The notes beneath the pieces were generated by a model. The model did not search any database, was not told where the DNA came from, and saw only the letters and a list, made by a program, of their open reading frames with translations. Shown here one piece after another: positions 24,798-32,639 of a stretch of DNA of 64,000 nucleotides; positions within the stretch are counted from its first letter, which is position 1, and each line of letters starts with the position of its first letter. Location of the stretch: NCBI RefSeq assembly GCF_000284295.1, contig NC_017093.1, positions 5,518,001 to 5,582,000 of the forward strand. The letters run 5' to 3'. The position numbers and the translations under genes were made by a program. This DNA comes from Actinoplanes missouriensis 431 (GTDB taxonomy: Bacteria; Actinomycetota; Actinomycetes; Mycobacteriales; Micromonosporaceae).

Positions 24798-26282
24798 TTA
24801 CAGAGGCCGGTTGAGGCGGTAGTACGCCTGGTTCCAGCGGACCCGGTCGGCGAAGTCGGCCGGGGTGGTGCGGTCATCGATCAGAAGTAGCTCGGTCTGC
24901 GCCATCTCGGCGAAGTCGCGCAGGGTCTCCGCGCCGACCGCCTGGGTCAGAACCGTGTGGTGCGGGCCGCCCGCCGTGATCCAGCACTCGGCCGAGGTGG
25001 AGAGCGACGGCGCCGGCTTCCAGACCGCCCGGGCCACGGGCAGGTTCGGCAGCGGCTCGTCCGGCTGAATCACCTCGATCTCGTTGGCGACCAGGCGGAA
25101 CCGGTCGCCCATGTCGGCCATGCCCATGACCACGGCGGGTCCGGACGCGGCGTCGAAGACCAGCCGGACCGGGTCCTCACGGCCGCCGATGCCGAGCGGG
25201 TGGATCTCGGCGCGGGGCTTGGCGGACGCGATGGACGGGCAGACCTCGAGCATGTGCGCGCCGAGGATCTTAGGCTCGCCCGGCCCGAAGTGGTAGGTGT
25301 AGTCCTCCATGAACGAGGTGCCACGCCCGGTTCCGGAACCCATCGCCTTCACGGTGGCGACGAGCACCGAGGTCTTCCAGTCGCCCTCGCCGCCGAACCC
25401 GTAGCCGTCGGCCATCAGCCGCTGCACGGCCAGGCCGGGCAGCTGGCGCAGGCCGCCGAGGTCCTCGAAGTTGGTGGTGAAGGCGCCGAAGCCGCCCTCG
25501 GTGAGGAAGCGGCGGAGCCCGGCTTCGATCTTGGCGGCGTAGCGCAGGGAGTCGTTGCGCTCGCGCAGCTCGCTCGAGATCTCGTAGATGTCGGAGATCT
25601 CGGAGACGAGCTTGTCGATCTCGGCCTCGTCGGTCGCGTCGACATAGGCCACGAGGTCGTTCACACCGTACGTGTTGACCGAGACGCCGAACTTCAGCTC
25701 GGCCTCGACCTTGTCGCCCTCGGTGACCGCGACGTCGCGCATGTTGTCGCCGAAGCGCGCCACCCGCAGCGTGCGCAGGTGCTGCCAGCCCATGGCGGCG
25801 CGGGTCCACGACTCGACCCGGGCCACGATCGCCGGGTCGGAGGCGTGACCGGCGACCACCTTGCGCGGCACGCCGAGGCGGGCCTGGATGAAGCCGAACT
25901 CCCGGTCGCCGTGGGCGGCCTGGTTCAGGTTCATGAAGTCCATGTCGATGGACGACCAGGGCAGCGACACGTTGTGCTGGGTGTGCAGGTGCAGCAGCGG
26001 CTTGCGCAGCGCGTCCAGGCCGCCGATCCACATCTTGGCCGGCGAGAACGTGTGCATCCAGGCGATGATGCCGATGCAGTTCGGGTCGGCGTTCGCCTCC
26101 AGCATCAGGCGCTTGATCGCGGCCGAGTCGGTCAGGACCGGCTTGCCGACGATCTCGGCGGGCAGGCCGCCGGCGGCCAGGGTCCGCTGGATCTCAGCGG
26201 ACTGGTCGGCCACCTGCTGGAGGGTCTCCGGGCCATAGAGGTGCTGGCTGCCGGTGAGAAACCAGATCTGCGGTTTCGACAT
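24798..26282 (-). CDS. araA: L-arabinose isomerase
   Basis: A 494-residue enzyme converting L-arabinose to L-ribulose in the cytoplasm. It begins KPQIWFLTGSQHLYGPETLQQV, typical of AraA, and contains AWMHTFSPAKMWIGGL and LHTQHN, the conserved glutamate region GFGGEGDWKTSVLV and HMLEVCPSIA, with active-site His/Glu residues. The start at 26282 follows GGAGG. A LacI-type operator lies 67 nt upstream. No araB or araD is adjacent, so ribulokinase and epimerase must lie elsewhere. Confidence 0.97.
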   Translation of the reverse strand: MSKPQIWFLTGSQHLYGPETLQQVADQSAEIQRTLAAGGLPAEIVGKPVLTDSAAIKRLMLEANADPNCIGIIAWMHTFSPAKMWIGGLDALRKPLLHLHTQHNVSLPWSSIDMDFMNLNQAAHGDREFGFIQARLGVPRKVVAGHASDPAIVARVESWTRAAMGWQHLRTLRVARFGDNMRDVAVTEGDKVEAELKFGVSVNTYGVNDLVAYVDATDEAEIDKLVSEISDIYEISSELRERNDSLRYAAKIEAGLRRFLTEGGFGAFTTNFEDLGGLRQLPGLAVQRLMADGYGFGGEGDWKTSVLVATVKAMGSGTGRGTSFMEDYTYHFGPGEPKILGAHMLEVCPSIASAKPRAEIHPLGIGGREDPVRLVFDAASGPAVVMGMADMGDRFRLVANEIEVIQPDEPLPNLPVARAVWKPAPSLSTSAECWITAGGPHHTVLTQAVGAETLRDFAEMAQTELLLIDDRTTPADFADRVRWNQAYYRLNRPL

Positions 26283-26349
26283 TGGGGGTGTACCTCCGAA
26301 GGGGGGCCGGAGGGTGGCGACGGCCACACCCCGGCGGAGCAGGCCCTAG

Positions 26350-26363
26350 TGTTATCGCTAACA
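26350..26363. promoter_or_regulatory. LacI-type operator upstream of araA
   Basis: The 14-bp sequence TGTTATCGCTAACA is an inverted repeat TGTTA-N4-TAACA with the CG centre expected for LacI-family sites. It lies between the lacI-type gene and araA and differs from the second site (27487-27500) at one base. Confidence 0.85.
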
Positions 26364-26407
26364 AAACCTGTGTCAACGCCCCTTGGCAACAACGAGGTAA
26401 CGGCCGT

Positions 26408-27430
26408 TTAACCCGCCGACGATAAAGGCCTTCCGACGCTCTCCCGGACCACCAGTTGCGGCGGCACCACGATGTGATCGGCTGTGCCCGGCTCGTCACG
26501 CATCTGACCCAGCAGCAGGCTCAGCGCCGCCCGCGCCACGTCGCCGAAGGCCTGGCGGACCGTGGTCAGCGGCGGGATGAAGAACGCCGCCTCGGGCACG
26601 TCGTCGAAACCCACGAGGCTCACGTCGTGCGGCACCCGCCGGCCCCGCTCCCAGAGCGCCCGCAGGATGCCCAGCGCCAGGTGGTCGTTGGCGGTGAAGA
26701 TGGCCGTCACCTCGGGCATCCGGGCCAGCATCTGACCGGCGCGGTACCCCTCGGCGGCCGACCAGTCCGCGGAGAGCAGCGGCGGGACCTCGGCGCCCGC
26801 CTCCTCCAGGGTCTGCCGCCAACCCTGGATGCGGCCCGCCGAGTCGAACCAGTCGGTCGGCCCGGAGACGTGCCAGACCGTCTCGTGCCCGGCGTCCAGC
26901 AGGTGCCGGGTCGCCGCCCGGGCGCCGGCCACCTGGTCCACCGTGACCACCGGCCGGCCGCCGGCCGGGTCGCCGTCGATGAAGACCACCGGCACGTCGG
27001 ACGGGATCTCGGCGAGCGCCTCGGCCGCCGACGCCACGTTCGCGATCACGACCAGGCCGGCCACCCGCTGGTCGAGGTGCCGGTCCACCACCGCGGAGAT
27101 GGTGGACCGGTCCAGCTCCCGGACGCTGCCGACGCTCACCGCGAAGCCGGCGTCCGCGGCCGCCTGCTCGAACTCGGTGAGCATCGAGGCCGGGCCGTAG
27201 AGCGTGCTGTTGCGGGCGACCACGCCGATCAGCTGGGACCGGCCGGTGACCAGCGCGCGGGCCGCCCGGTTCGGCCGGTAGTTGAGCTCGGCGATCGCGG
27301 CGCGCACCCGGTTGCGGGTCTGCTCCTTGACGTTCGGATGGTCGTTGAGGACGCGAGATACGGTTTGGTGGGAGACGCCGGCCAGCCGGGCCACGTCGGT
27401 CATCGCCGGGCTACGGGATATTCTGTCCAC
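26408..27430 (-). CDS. LacI-family repressor of the pentose operon
   Basis: A 340-residue regulator: an N-terminal HTH and hinge (TDVARLAGVSHQTVSRVLNDH through NYRPNRAARALVTGRS), then a sugar-binding core with GVVARNSTLYG, DGDPAGGRPVVTVDQV and SLVGFDDVPEAAFFIPPLTTVRQ. The GTG start at 27430 has GAGG 7 nt upstream. It is immediately upstream of araA and carries its own operator 57 nt upstream, so autoregulation with an arabinose-type inducer is likely. In function it would replace AraR or AraC. Confidence 0.93.
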   Translation of the reverse strand: MDRISRSPAMTDVARLAGVSHQTVSRVLNDHPNVKEQTRNRVRAAIAELNYRPNRAARALVTGRSQLIGVVARNSTLYGPASMLTEFEQAAADAGFAVSVGSVRELDRSTISAVVDRHLDQRVAGLVVIANVASAAEALAEIPSDVPVVFIDGDPAGGRPVVTVDQVAGARAATRHLLDAGHETVWHVSGPTDWFDSAGRIQGWRQTLEEAGAEVPPLLSADWSAAEGYRAGQMLARMPEVTAIFTANDHLALGILRALWERGRRVPHDVSLVGFDDVPEAAFFIPPLTTVRQAFGDVARAALSLLLGQMRDEPGTADHIVVPPQLVVRESVGRPLSSAG

Positions 27431-27486
27431 TTGCGCACCTCGTCGGTCCGGTTGGAGGCTGGTGGGTAGCCGCCACGTAACGGGAA

Positions 27487-27500
27487 TGTTATCGATAACA
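27487..27500. promoter_or_regulatory. LacI-type operator between the repressor gene and DUF2252 gene
   Basis: TGTTATCGATAACA is a perfect 14-bp palindrome, 56 nt before the repressor's GTG on one side and 47 nt before the DUF2252 ATG on the other. It could control both directions. Confidence 0.87.
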
Positions 27501-27533
27501 CCCGGTCTTAACGAGCCCTCGTTGACGAGGACG

Positions 27534-27539
27534 TACCCT
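27534..27539 (+). promoter_or_regulatory. Candidate leaderless -10 box of the DUF2252 gene
   Basis: TACCCT ends 8 nt before the ATG at 27548; there is no Shine-Dalgarno. Confidence 0.5.
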
Positions 27540-27547
27540 CAAGCGCG

Positions 27548-28966
27548 ATGGACGCGTCACCAACACTCAGCGGCCCCGTCGTGCTCGGCAGCGTAAACGA
27601 CGAAGGCTTCACCTCGCTGCGCCGCGCCGCAGCTCCTCGCGCGCAACGTTACGAGGCGGGCCGCGCGCTGCGCGACCGCTCCCCCCGTTCGGAGATGGCG
27701 CACTGGCGCCCGCCCGCCGACCGGCCCGATCCGGTCACGACGGTGACCGAGTCCCACGCCGGCCGGGTGCCGCGCCTCATCCCGGTCCGGATCGGCCGGA
27801 TGATCGCCTCGCCGTACGCGTTCCTGCGCGGCACCGCCGGCCTGATGGCGGACGACTTCGCGGGCCTGCCGCACACCGGCATCACCCCGGTGATCTGCGG
27901 CGACGCACACCTCGGCAACTTCGGCTTCTACGCCTCCCCGGAGCGCGAGCTGGTCTTCGACCTCAACGACTTCGACGAGGCGCACACCGGGCCGTGGGAG
28001 TGGGACCTGCGCCGGCTGGTGGTCAGCGTCTACGTCGCCGGCCGGGTCAACGGGTTCCGGGAGAGCGCCTGCGGCGACGCGGTGCGACACTGCGCCGAGG
28101 AGTACCGGGAACAGCTCTCCTTCCTGGCCGACCAGCCGCTGCTGGCCCGCTCCTTCGACCAGCTCAACGTCGAGGCGATGCGCTCCGCGGCCAGCCGGGC
28201 CAGCTTCCGCGACGAGATCGAGCGGGCCGCCCGCCGGGCCCGCCGCCGCACCAGCGACCGGGCGCTCCCCCGCTTCACCGAGCGCCGCGACGGCACCGCC
28301 CGCCTGGTCGAGGAGCCGCCGCTGATCACCCGGATCGACGACCAGGAGCGCGAGCAGCTCGCCGAAGCCCTGGACGGGTACCTGAACACCCTCAAGCCGC
28401 ACTGGGCCCGGATCCTCGGCGGCTACCGGATCGTCGACATCGCCCACAAGGTGGTCGGCGTCGGGTCGGTGGGCCTGCGGGCCTACGTCGCGCTCTGCGA
28501 GGGCAGCAGCCCCGACGACGTGGTGTTCCTGCAGCTCAAGCAGGCCCGCCGCTCGGTCGTCGCGAAACACCAGCACGGCGCGCTGGCCTGGCACCGGCAC
28601 CAGGGTCAGCGGGTCGTCGAGTACCAGCAGGCGCTGCAGACCGTGAGCGATCCGCTGCTCGGCTGGACCACGGTCGGCGACCAGCAGTTCTACGTGCGCC
28701 AGTTCCGCGACATGAAGGGCGCGATCCTGGTCGACGACCTCAACGCGGGCGCGCTCGCCGACTACGCCGGGATCTGCGGTTACCTGCTGGCCAAGTCGCA
28801 CGCGCGGACCAGCGGGGCGTCCATCATCGCGGGTTACGTCGGCGGCAGCGACAAGCTGGACGACTCGCTCTGCCGGTTCGCCCGGGCCTACGCCGACCAG
28901 GTGGAACGCGACCATGCCGCGCTGGTCGCGGCGGTGCGGCGCGGCGACCTTCCGGCAGATCAATAG
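27548..28966 (+). CDS. DUF2252 domain-containing protein (kinase-like fold)
   Basis: A 472-residue cytoplasmic protein matching DUF2252: RMIASPYAFLRGTAGLMADDF, then the phosphotransferase-like motif CGDAHLGNFGFYASPE and VFDLNDFDEAHTGPWEWDL, which resemble the catalytic HxxN and metal DFD loops of aminoglycoside phosphotransferase-like kinases. No substrate is known. It shares a 117-nt divergent region with the LacI repressor and its palindromic operator, so it may be co-controlled by pentose. The next gene follows after 11 nt. Confidence 0.9.
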   Translation: MDASPTLSGPVVLGSVNDEGFTSLRRAAAPRAQRYEAGRALRDRSPRSEMAHWRPPADRPDPVTTVTESHAGRVPRLIPVRIGRMIASPYAFLRGTAGLMADDFAGLPHTGITPVICGDAHLGNFGFYASPERELVFDLNDFDEAHTGPWEWDLRRLVVSVYVAGRVNGFRESACGDAVRHCAEEYREQLSFLADQPLLARSFDQLNVEAMRSAASRASFRDEIERAARRARRRTSDRALPRFTERRDGTARLVEEPPLITRIDDQEREQLAEALDGYLNTLKPHWARILGGYRIVDIAHKVVGVGSVGLRAYVALCEGSSPDDVVFLQLKQARRSVVAKHQHGALAWHRHQGQRVVEYQQALQTVSDPLLGWTTVGDQQFYVRQFRDMKGAILVDDLNAGALADYAGICGYLLAKSHARTSGASIIAGYVGGSDKLDDSLCRFARAYADQVERDHAALVAAVRRGDLPADQ

Positions 28967-28969
28967 GGT
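28964..28969 (+). promoter_or_regulatory. Candidate leaderless -10 box of the PPOX gene, overlapping the DUF2252 stop
   Basis: TAGGGT contains the TAG stop of the DUF2252 gene and ends 8 nt before the ATG at 28978. It would be an internal promoter. Confidence 0.45.
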
Positions 28970-28977
28970 ACGGGGTC

Positions 28978-29382
28978 ATGAGCGGCAGAATTCCCATCGA
29001 CTCCCCGGCCCTGGCCGGATTCTGGACCGAGCGCCACCTGTGCACCCTGACCACCCTGCGGGCCGACGGATCACCGCACGTGGTCGCGGTCGGCGCCACC
29101 CTCGACCCGGAGGCCGGGCTGGCCCGGGTGATCTCGTCCAGCACCTCGGCGCACGTCCGGCACATCCGCCACCAGCAGCGGGTCGCGATCTGCCAGGTCG
29201 ACGGGCCGCGGTGGAGCACCGTGGAAGGGCTCGCGGTGATCCGGTCGTCGCCCGAGGAGGTCACCGAGGCGGAGCAGCGTTACGCGAAGCGGTACCGCAC
29301 GCCCCGCCCCAACCCGGCCCGCGTGGTGATCGAGGTGTCGATCACCCGGATCCTCGGCTCGGCGTCGCTCACCAGTACATGA
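28978..29382 (+). CDS. PPOX-class flavin/F420-binding split-barrel protein
   Basis: A 134-residue protein with a split beta-barrel: LCTLTTLRADGSPHVVAVGATLD, SSSTSAHVRHIRHQQRVAICQVDG and the barrel strand TVEGLAVIR. The pattern fits the TIGR03618-type PPOX family, whose actinobacterial members use coenzyme F420 or FMN for small redox reactions. The cofactor cannot be decided from sequence alone. It overlaps the convergent protease gene by 14 nt. Confidence 0.85.
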   Translation: MSGRIPIDSPALAGFWTERHLCTLTTLRADGSPHVVAVGATLDPEAGLARVISSSTSAHVRHIRHQQRVAICQVDGPRWSTVEGLAVIRSSPEEVTEAEQRYAKRYRTPRPNPARVVIEVSITRILGSASLTST

Positions 29383-30406
29383 CGGCCGTGGTGCCGTTCT
29401 GCCAGGCGTGGTACATCCGGGCCCGGACCACGTACCGGCACCCGGCCCGCAGCTCGGCCTCGATCACGGCGTTGCGGTCCTCGCCGCTGTCGTCATCCGC
29501 GCCGATCCGGCGCAACTCGCCGTCGACGTCCTCGAAGAGCACCAGCACCACGTCGGCGGCGCCGAACATGCCGATCCGGTAGGTCCGGCTCTGCTCGGGC
29601 AGCAGCTCGGCGTCGTACTGCTCGCCGGGGGCGAGGGACAGCGGGCGGGACTCGAACTCCTCCAGCCGGGGCAGCCACTCCTGGAGACAGGGCGGGTACC
29701 AGAACAGGATCCGCTCGGCGTCCACCTTGGAGATCGTGCCGGGCGGCTCGATGCCCGCCCGGTACTCCTCCGGGGCGATCACCAGGCCGGGCGGGAACTC
29801 GAACCCCATGATCGAGTCCGGGTCCCAGCGGCCGCCCTCGGCCTCGGCCGGCTCCAGCGGGCTCAGCACGTTGCGGCGCACGTCGGCCGGCTCCCAGAAG
29901 TTCGGCGGGCCGGCCAGGAAACGGTGCACGGCGGGCTCGTCCCAGATCAGGCCGGCGTCCGGGTTCTGGTGCTCGTGCGGCAGGCCGAGGGTGTGGCCGA
30001 TCTCGTGCAGGGCGGTGGTCCGGCCGTACTCGGTCCGCAGATCCCACCCGAAGTTCATGGTCGGCCGGTCCGCCGGCACGGCGAGAAGCTCGCGCCCGAC
30101 GCACGACCACGACCGGCCCGGGCGGAACCCGATCCGCACCTGCGCCTCGCCCGGATCCTGCACCTCCCAGAAGTCCAGGCCGATGCCGAGGTCCTTCCAT
30201 TCGTCGAAGGCCTCCCGGACCACCTCCTCCTGCGCGTGGTCGCGAGTGTCCGCCAGGAAGGCGTAGCGCAGCGGCGTGCCGTTCACCCACTTGGCGCGCC
30301 CCACCACGATCGCGTGCTGCCGGGCCATCGGCATGTCGGGCGGCAGAACGGGCAGGCGCCGCGGCGGCTGCGAGCAGTACGGCCGCCGCCGGATCACATC
30401 CGGCAT
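29369..30406 (-). CDS. Astacin-like zinc metalloprotease without signal peptide
   Basis: A 345-residue metalloprotease. The zinc motif HEIGHTLGLPHEHQNPD carries three histidine ligands and the catalytic glutamate, followed about 65 residues later by the Met-turn SIMGFEF. Both match M12A astacin-type proteins. A C-terminal beta-sandwich (about residues 255-345) resembles PPC domains that aid secretion. The N-terminus (MPDVIRRRPYCSQPPRRLPVLPP) has no signal peptide, so export would need another route. GGAGG 7 nt before the ATG at 30406 fixes the start; the frame stays open far upstream but that part is antisense to the pirin gene. Confidence 0.87.
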   Translation of the reverse strand: MPDVIRRRPYCSQPPRRLPVLPPDMPMARQHAIVVGRAKWVNGTPLRYAFLADTRDHAQEEVVREAFDEWKDLGIGLDFWEVQDPGEAQVRIGFRPGRSWSCVGRELLAVPADRPTMNFGWDLRTEYGRTTALHEIGHTLGLPHEHQNPDAGLIWDEPAVHRFLAGPPNFWEPADVRRNVLSPLEPAEAEGGRWDPDSIMGFEFPPGLVIAPEEYRAGIEPPGTISKVDAERILFWYPPCLQEWLPRLEEFESRPLSLAPGEQYDAELLPEQSRTYRIGMFGAADVVLVLFEDVDGELRRIGADDDSGEDRNAVIEAELRAGCRYVVRARMYHAWQNGTTAVMYW

Positions 30407-30541
30407 GTCGTCCTCCTTCGTCAGTGATCGTTTCCGCCACGGTCGCAAGGCGTCTCCGGTCCCGGCCGGAAATCCCCGCCGGATCACCCCTGCGCGCCGG
30501 GCGCGCTCTCCGGCGAGGCAGCCGGGGCCGGGTCGCGGCAA

Positions 30542-30547
30542 TAGGGT
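30542..30547 (+). promoter_or_regulatory. Candidate leaderless -10 box of the pirin gene
   Basis: TAGGGT ends 6 nt before the ATG at 30554. The intervening GAAGG could also act as a weak ribosome site. Confidence 0.45.
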
Positions 30548-30553
30548 GAAGGC

Positions 30554-31480
30554 ATGAGCACCGAGATCGTGCCGAGCAACGTGCTGCTGCCCGGCCATGA
30601 CGTGCCGCTCGGGCGGTACACGACCGTGCGCCGCCTGTTGCCGCACCGGGAGCGGCGGATGGTCGGCGCCTGGTGCTTCGTCGACCACTTCGGGCCGGAC
30701 GACGTGCGCGGGCGGCCCGGCATGCAGGTGCCGCCGCACCCGCACACCGGGCTGCAGACCGTGACGTGGCTGGTGGACGGAATCATCGAACACCGGGACA
30801 GCCTCGGCAGCCACCAGCTGATCGCGCCGGGGCAGCTCAACCTGATGACCTCCGGGCACGGGATCGCGCACTCGGAGTACACGCCGCCGGACCACCCCGA
30901 CGGCATGCACGGGCTCCAGCTCTGGCTGGCGCTGCCGGACGCGGCGCGCGGCGGGCCGCCCGGGTTCGAGCATCACGCGGACCTGCCGTCGTACCGGGCG
31001 GGCGACGCCGGCGTGACAGTCGTGATCGGACGTCTCGGGGAGCTGTCGTCGCCGGCGACCGCGCACTCCCCGCTGGTCGGCGCGGAGATCCTCTTCGCCG
31101 GCGCCGGCCGGGCCACGCTGCCGCTGGAGCCGGGGTTCGAGCACGGGATCCTGGTGATGTCCGGGGACGCTGCCGTGGAGGGCACCCCGCTGACCCCCGG
31201 GTCGCTGCTCTACCTCGGTGACGGGCGGGACAGCGTCACCGTCGACGGCGGCGGGGCGGCCCGGGTGTTCCTGCTCGGCGGCGAGCCGTTCGAGGAGCCG
31301 CTGGTCATGTGGTGGAACTTCGTGGGCCGCTCGCACGAGGACATCGTCCGGGCGCGCGAGCAGTGGATGGCCGGGGAGCGGTTCGGCACGGTGGGCGGCT
31401 GCGAGGCGGCGCCGCTGCCGGCGCCGGAACTGCCGACGGTACGGCTCAAGGCCCGCGATCGGCACGGCCGGACCCGCTGA
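30554..31480 (+). CDS. Pirin family protein (bicupin)
   Basis: A 308-residue bicupin. The N-terminal cupin contains MVGAWCFVDHFGPDDV, the metal motif PPHPHTGLQTVTWLVDG and LNLMTSGHGIAHSEYTP, giving the usual three His and one Glu ligands of pirin. The C-terminal cupin includes GILVMSGDAAVEG and FLLGGEPFEEPLVMWWNFVGRSHEDI. Pirins can act as quercetinases or redox sensors; the role here is unknown. Divergent from the protease gene with a 147-nt gap. Confidence 0.93.
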   Translation: MSTEIVPSNVLLPGHDVPLGRYTTVRRLLPHRERRMVGAWCFVDHFGPDDVRGRPGMQVPPHPHTGLQTVTWLVDGIIEHRDSLGSHQLIAPGQLNLMTSGHGIAHSEYTPPDHPDGMHGLQLWLALPDAARGGPPGFEHHADLPSYRAGDAGVTVVIGRLGELSSPATAHSPLVGAEILFAGAGRATLPLEPGFEHGILVMSGDAAVEGTPLTPGSLLYLGDGRDSVTVDGGGAARVFLLGGEPFEEPLVMWWNFVGRSHEDIVRAREQWMAGERFGTVGGCEAAPLPAPELPTVRLKARDRHGRTR

Positions 31481-31543
31481 CGCCGCTTGACGCCTCGCGC
31501 GGCGCGGCGGATCGTCGGGGTAGACCTGGTCGTGAGGTGTGCC

Positions 31544-31879
31544 ATGATCCGCTGGTGGCGCCGGAGGCCCACGCCGCAACCCGCCGGGCTTCCGATCGAG
31601 AGACTCGCCGCTGACCTGCGCCGGCTGCTCCGCCTGCACGGAGAGCTCGCCGCGTCGGCGCACGCCGCCCTGTGCGCGCACCGGCTGTGGGCGGTCGAGG
31701 CCGCGATCGGAACCCGCGCGATCGAGGCGGCCATCGCCCTCGGCGTGCGCCACCCGCCGCCGTCCCGGGCCGCGGCGCTGACCCCGGCCGAACTGTCCGT
31801 GCTGCTCGCCGAAGTGGCCGCGGCGGGGCTCGCGCTGCCCGGCCGGTTCGGGCAGTTCACCCCGGACGGCCGGCTCTGA
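31544..31879 (+). CDS. Small hypothetical protein, helical, 111 aa
   Basis: A 111-residue, Ala/Leu/Arg-rich protein starting MIRWWRRRPTPQPAG. It is mainly helical (LPIERLAADLRRLLRLHGELAAS and AHRLWAVEAAIGTRAIEAAIAL) and has no signal peptide or clear domain. GAGG precedes the ATG by 6 nt, which decides this start over an upstream in-frame ATG. It is downstream of the pirin gene and followed by a 13-bp hairpin, so it may end that transcript. The function is unknown. Confidence 0.62.
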   Translation: MIRWWRRRPTPQPAGLPIERLAADLRRLLRLHGELAASAHAALCAHRLWAVEAAIGTRAIEAAIALGVRHPPPSRAAALTPAELSVLLAEVAAAGLALPGRFGQFTPDGRL

Positions 31880-31908
31880 GACACGGTTAATGTTTCGCGC
31901 ACAGGGAA

Positions 31909-31938
31909 ACGGCGGCGGGACCGGTGTCCCGCCGCCGT
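31909..31938 (+). terminator. Hairpin terminator after the 111-residue gene
   Basis: A perfect 13-bp GC stem closes a CGGT tetraloop 30 nt after the stop. There is no T-tract. Confidence 0.65.
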
Positions 31939-32344
31939 CTCTCGTCCCGGCATAGCGCCTTTGCCGCACACCCATGAGGAAACATCGGGGGGCGTCGTTC
32001 CCCACGGGTTGTCTCGGGCGCGTGACGGCCGCTGAACTGGGGGGGCGGCGGCCGCCGGCCGGGGAGTCCTGCTCACTCGCGGCGCCCGTCATCAGGCGCC
32101 TCACCAACCGTGCCAGGCGGACCCCCCTTGATCCGCGAATAACGTGAGTGTCCTTCACCACCCTCGCCTGTCACCTGTTCAGGGTCGCCCGCAAGTCCTT
32201 AGCTGTCCTGAAGGGAACCTTAAAAAGCTTTTAAGCCGTAACCGCCCCCGTCACCGCTAACCAATGATCATCGTTGATGCTGTGTAGCGCCGCCGCCCAC
32301 CGTCCCGGTCCGGCGGATCCCCGGCGTTATCACTGCTGAGCATG

Positions 32345-32375
32345 TTGAACCGGGAGGGCCTCCCGGACGTATACC
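32345..32375 (+). promoter_or_regulatory. Candidate promoter with embedded palindrome upstream of the giant protein gene
   Basis: TTGAAC (32345-32350) and TATACC (32370-32375) are spaced by 19 nt. A perfect 17-bp dyad CCGGGAGGGCCTCCCGG (32350-32366) occupies the spacer, a good place for a repressor or activator. The inferred 5' leader would be 180-260 nt. Confidence 0.45.
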
Positions 32376-32639
32376 CCGATGATCGACGACTCTCGGCGGG
32401 CTGCGGCGCCGGGACGATCGGTCCCCGCGGGCCCCCCGTGGGTCCCCTGGCCGAGGTCCGCAGCGCGGTAGCGCACTACGCAAATCCGTGATTAACCTTC
32501 CACATCCACCACGTGGCAGGCATCAATCCGGGGCGCGAGGGGCGGGCACCGGAGCCCGGAGGTGGAACAGCGTGAGGACGGTGGCGCGGATGCGGCATTG
32601 GGGCAGCGGGACAACCCCGAGCCGGATCGGGGCCTCCTC

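Larger units (their letters stand above)
31880..32639. other. 760-nt intergenic region before the giant protein gene
   Basis: No supported gene is seen. The region contains a 13-bp hairpin at 31909-31938, an A/T-rich island at about 32216-32240 (TTAAAAAGCTTTTAA) and, at 32345-32375, a promoter-like TTGAAC...TATACC pair enclosing a 17-bp palindrome. The remaining frames are out-of-phase and lack ribosome sites. Confidence 0.6.

Noticed and set aside
30407..32161. Upstream extension of the protease frame to 930 codons
   Set aside because: It runs antisense to the pirin gene and has shadow composition; GGAGG before 30406 marks the real start.
31880..32639. Hidden tRNA, riboswitch (for example c-di-AMP type) or small gene in the 760-nt gap
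   Set aside because: I could not find a cloverleaf or the conserved blocks of a known riboswitch, and no frame has a ribosome site and coding bias. A covariance-model search would be decisive.
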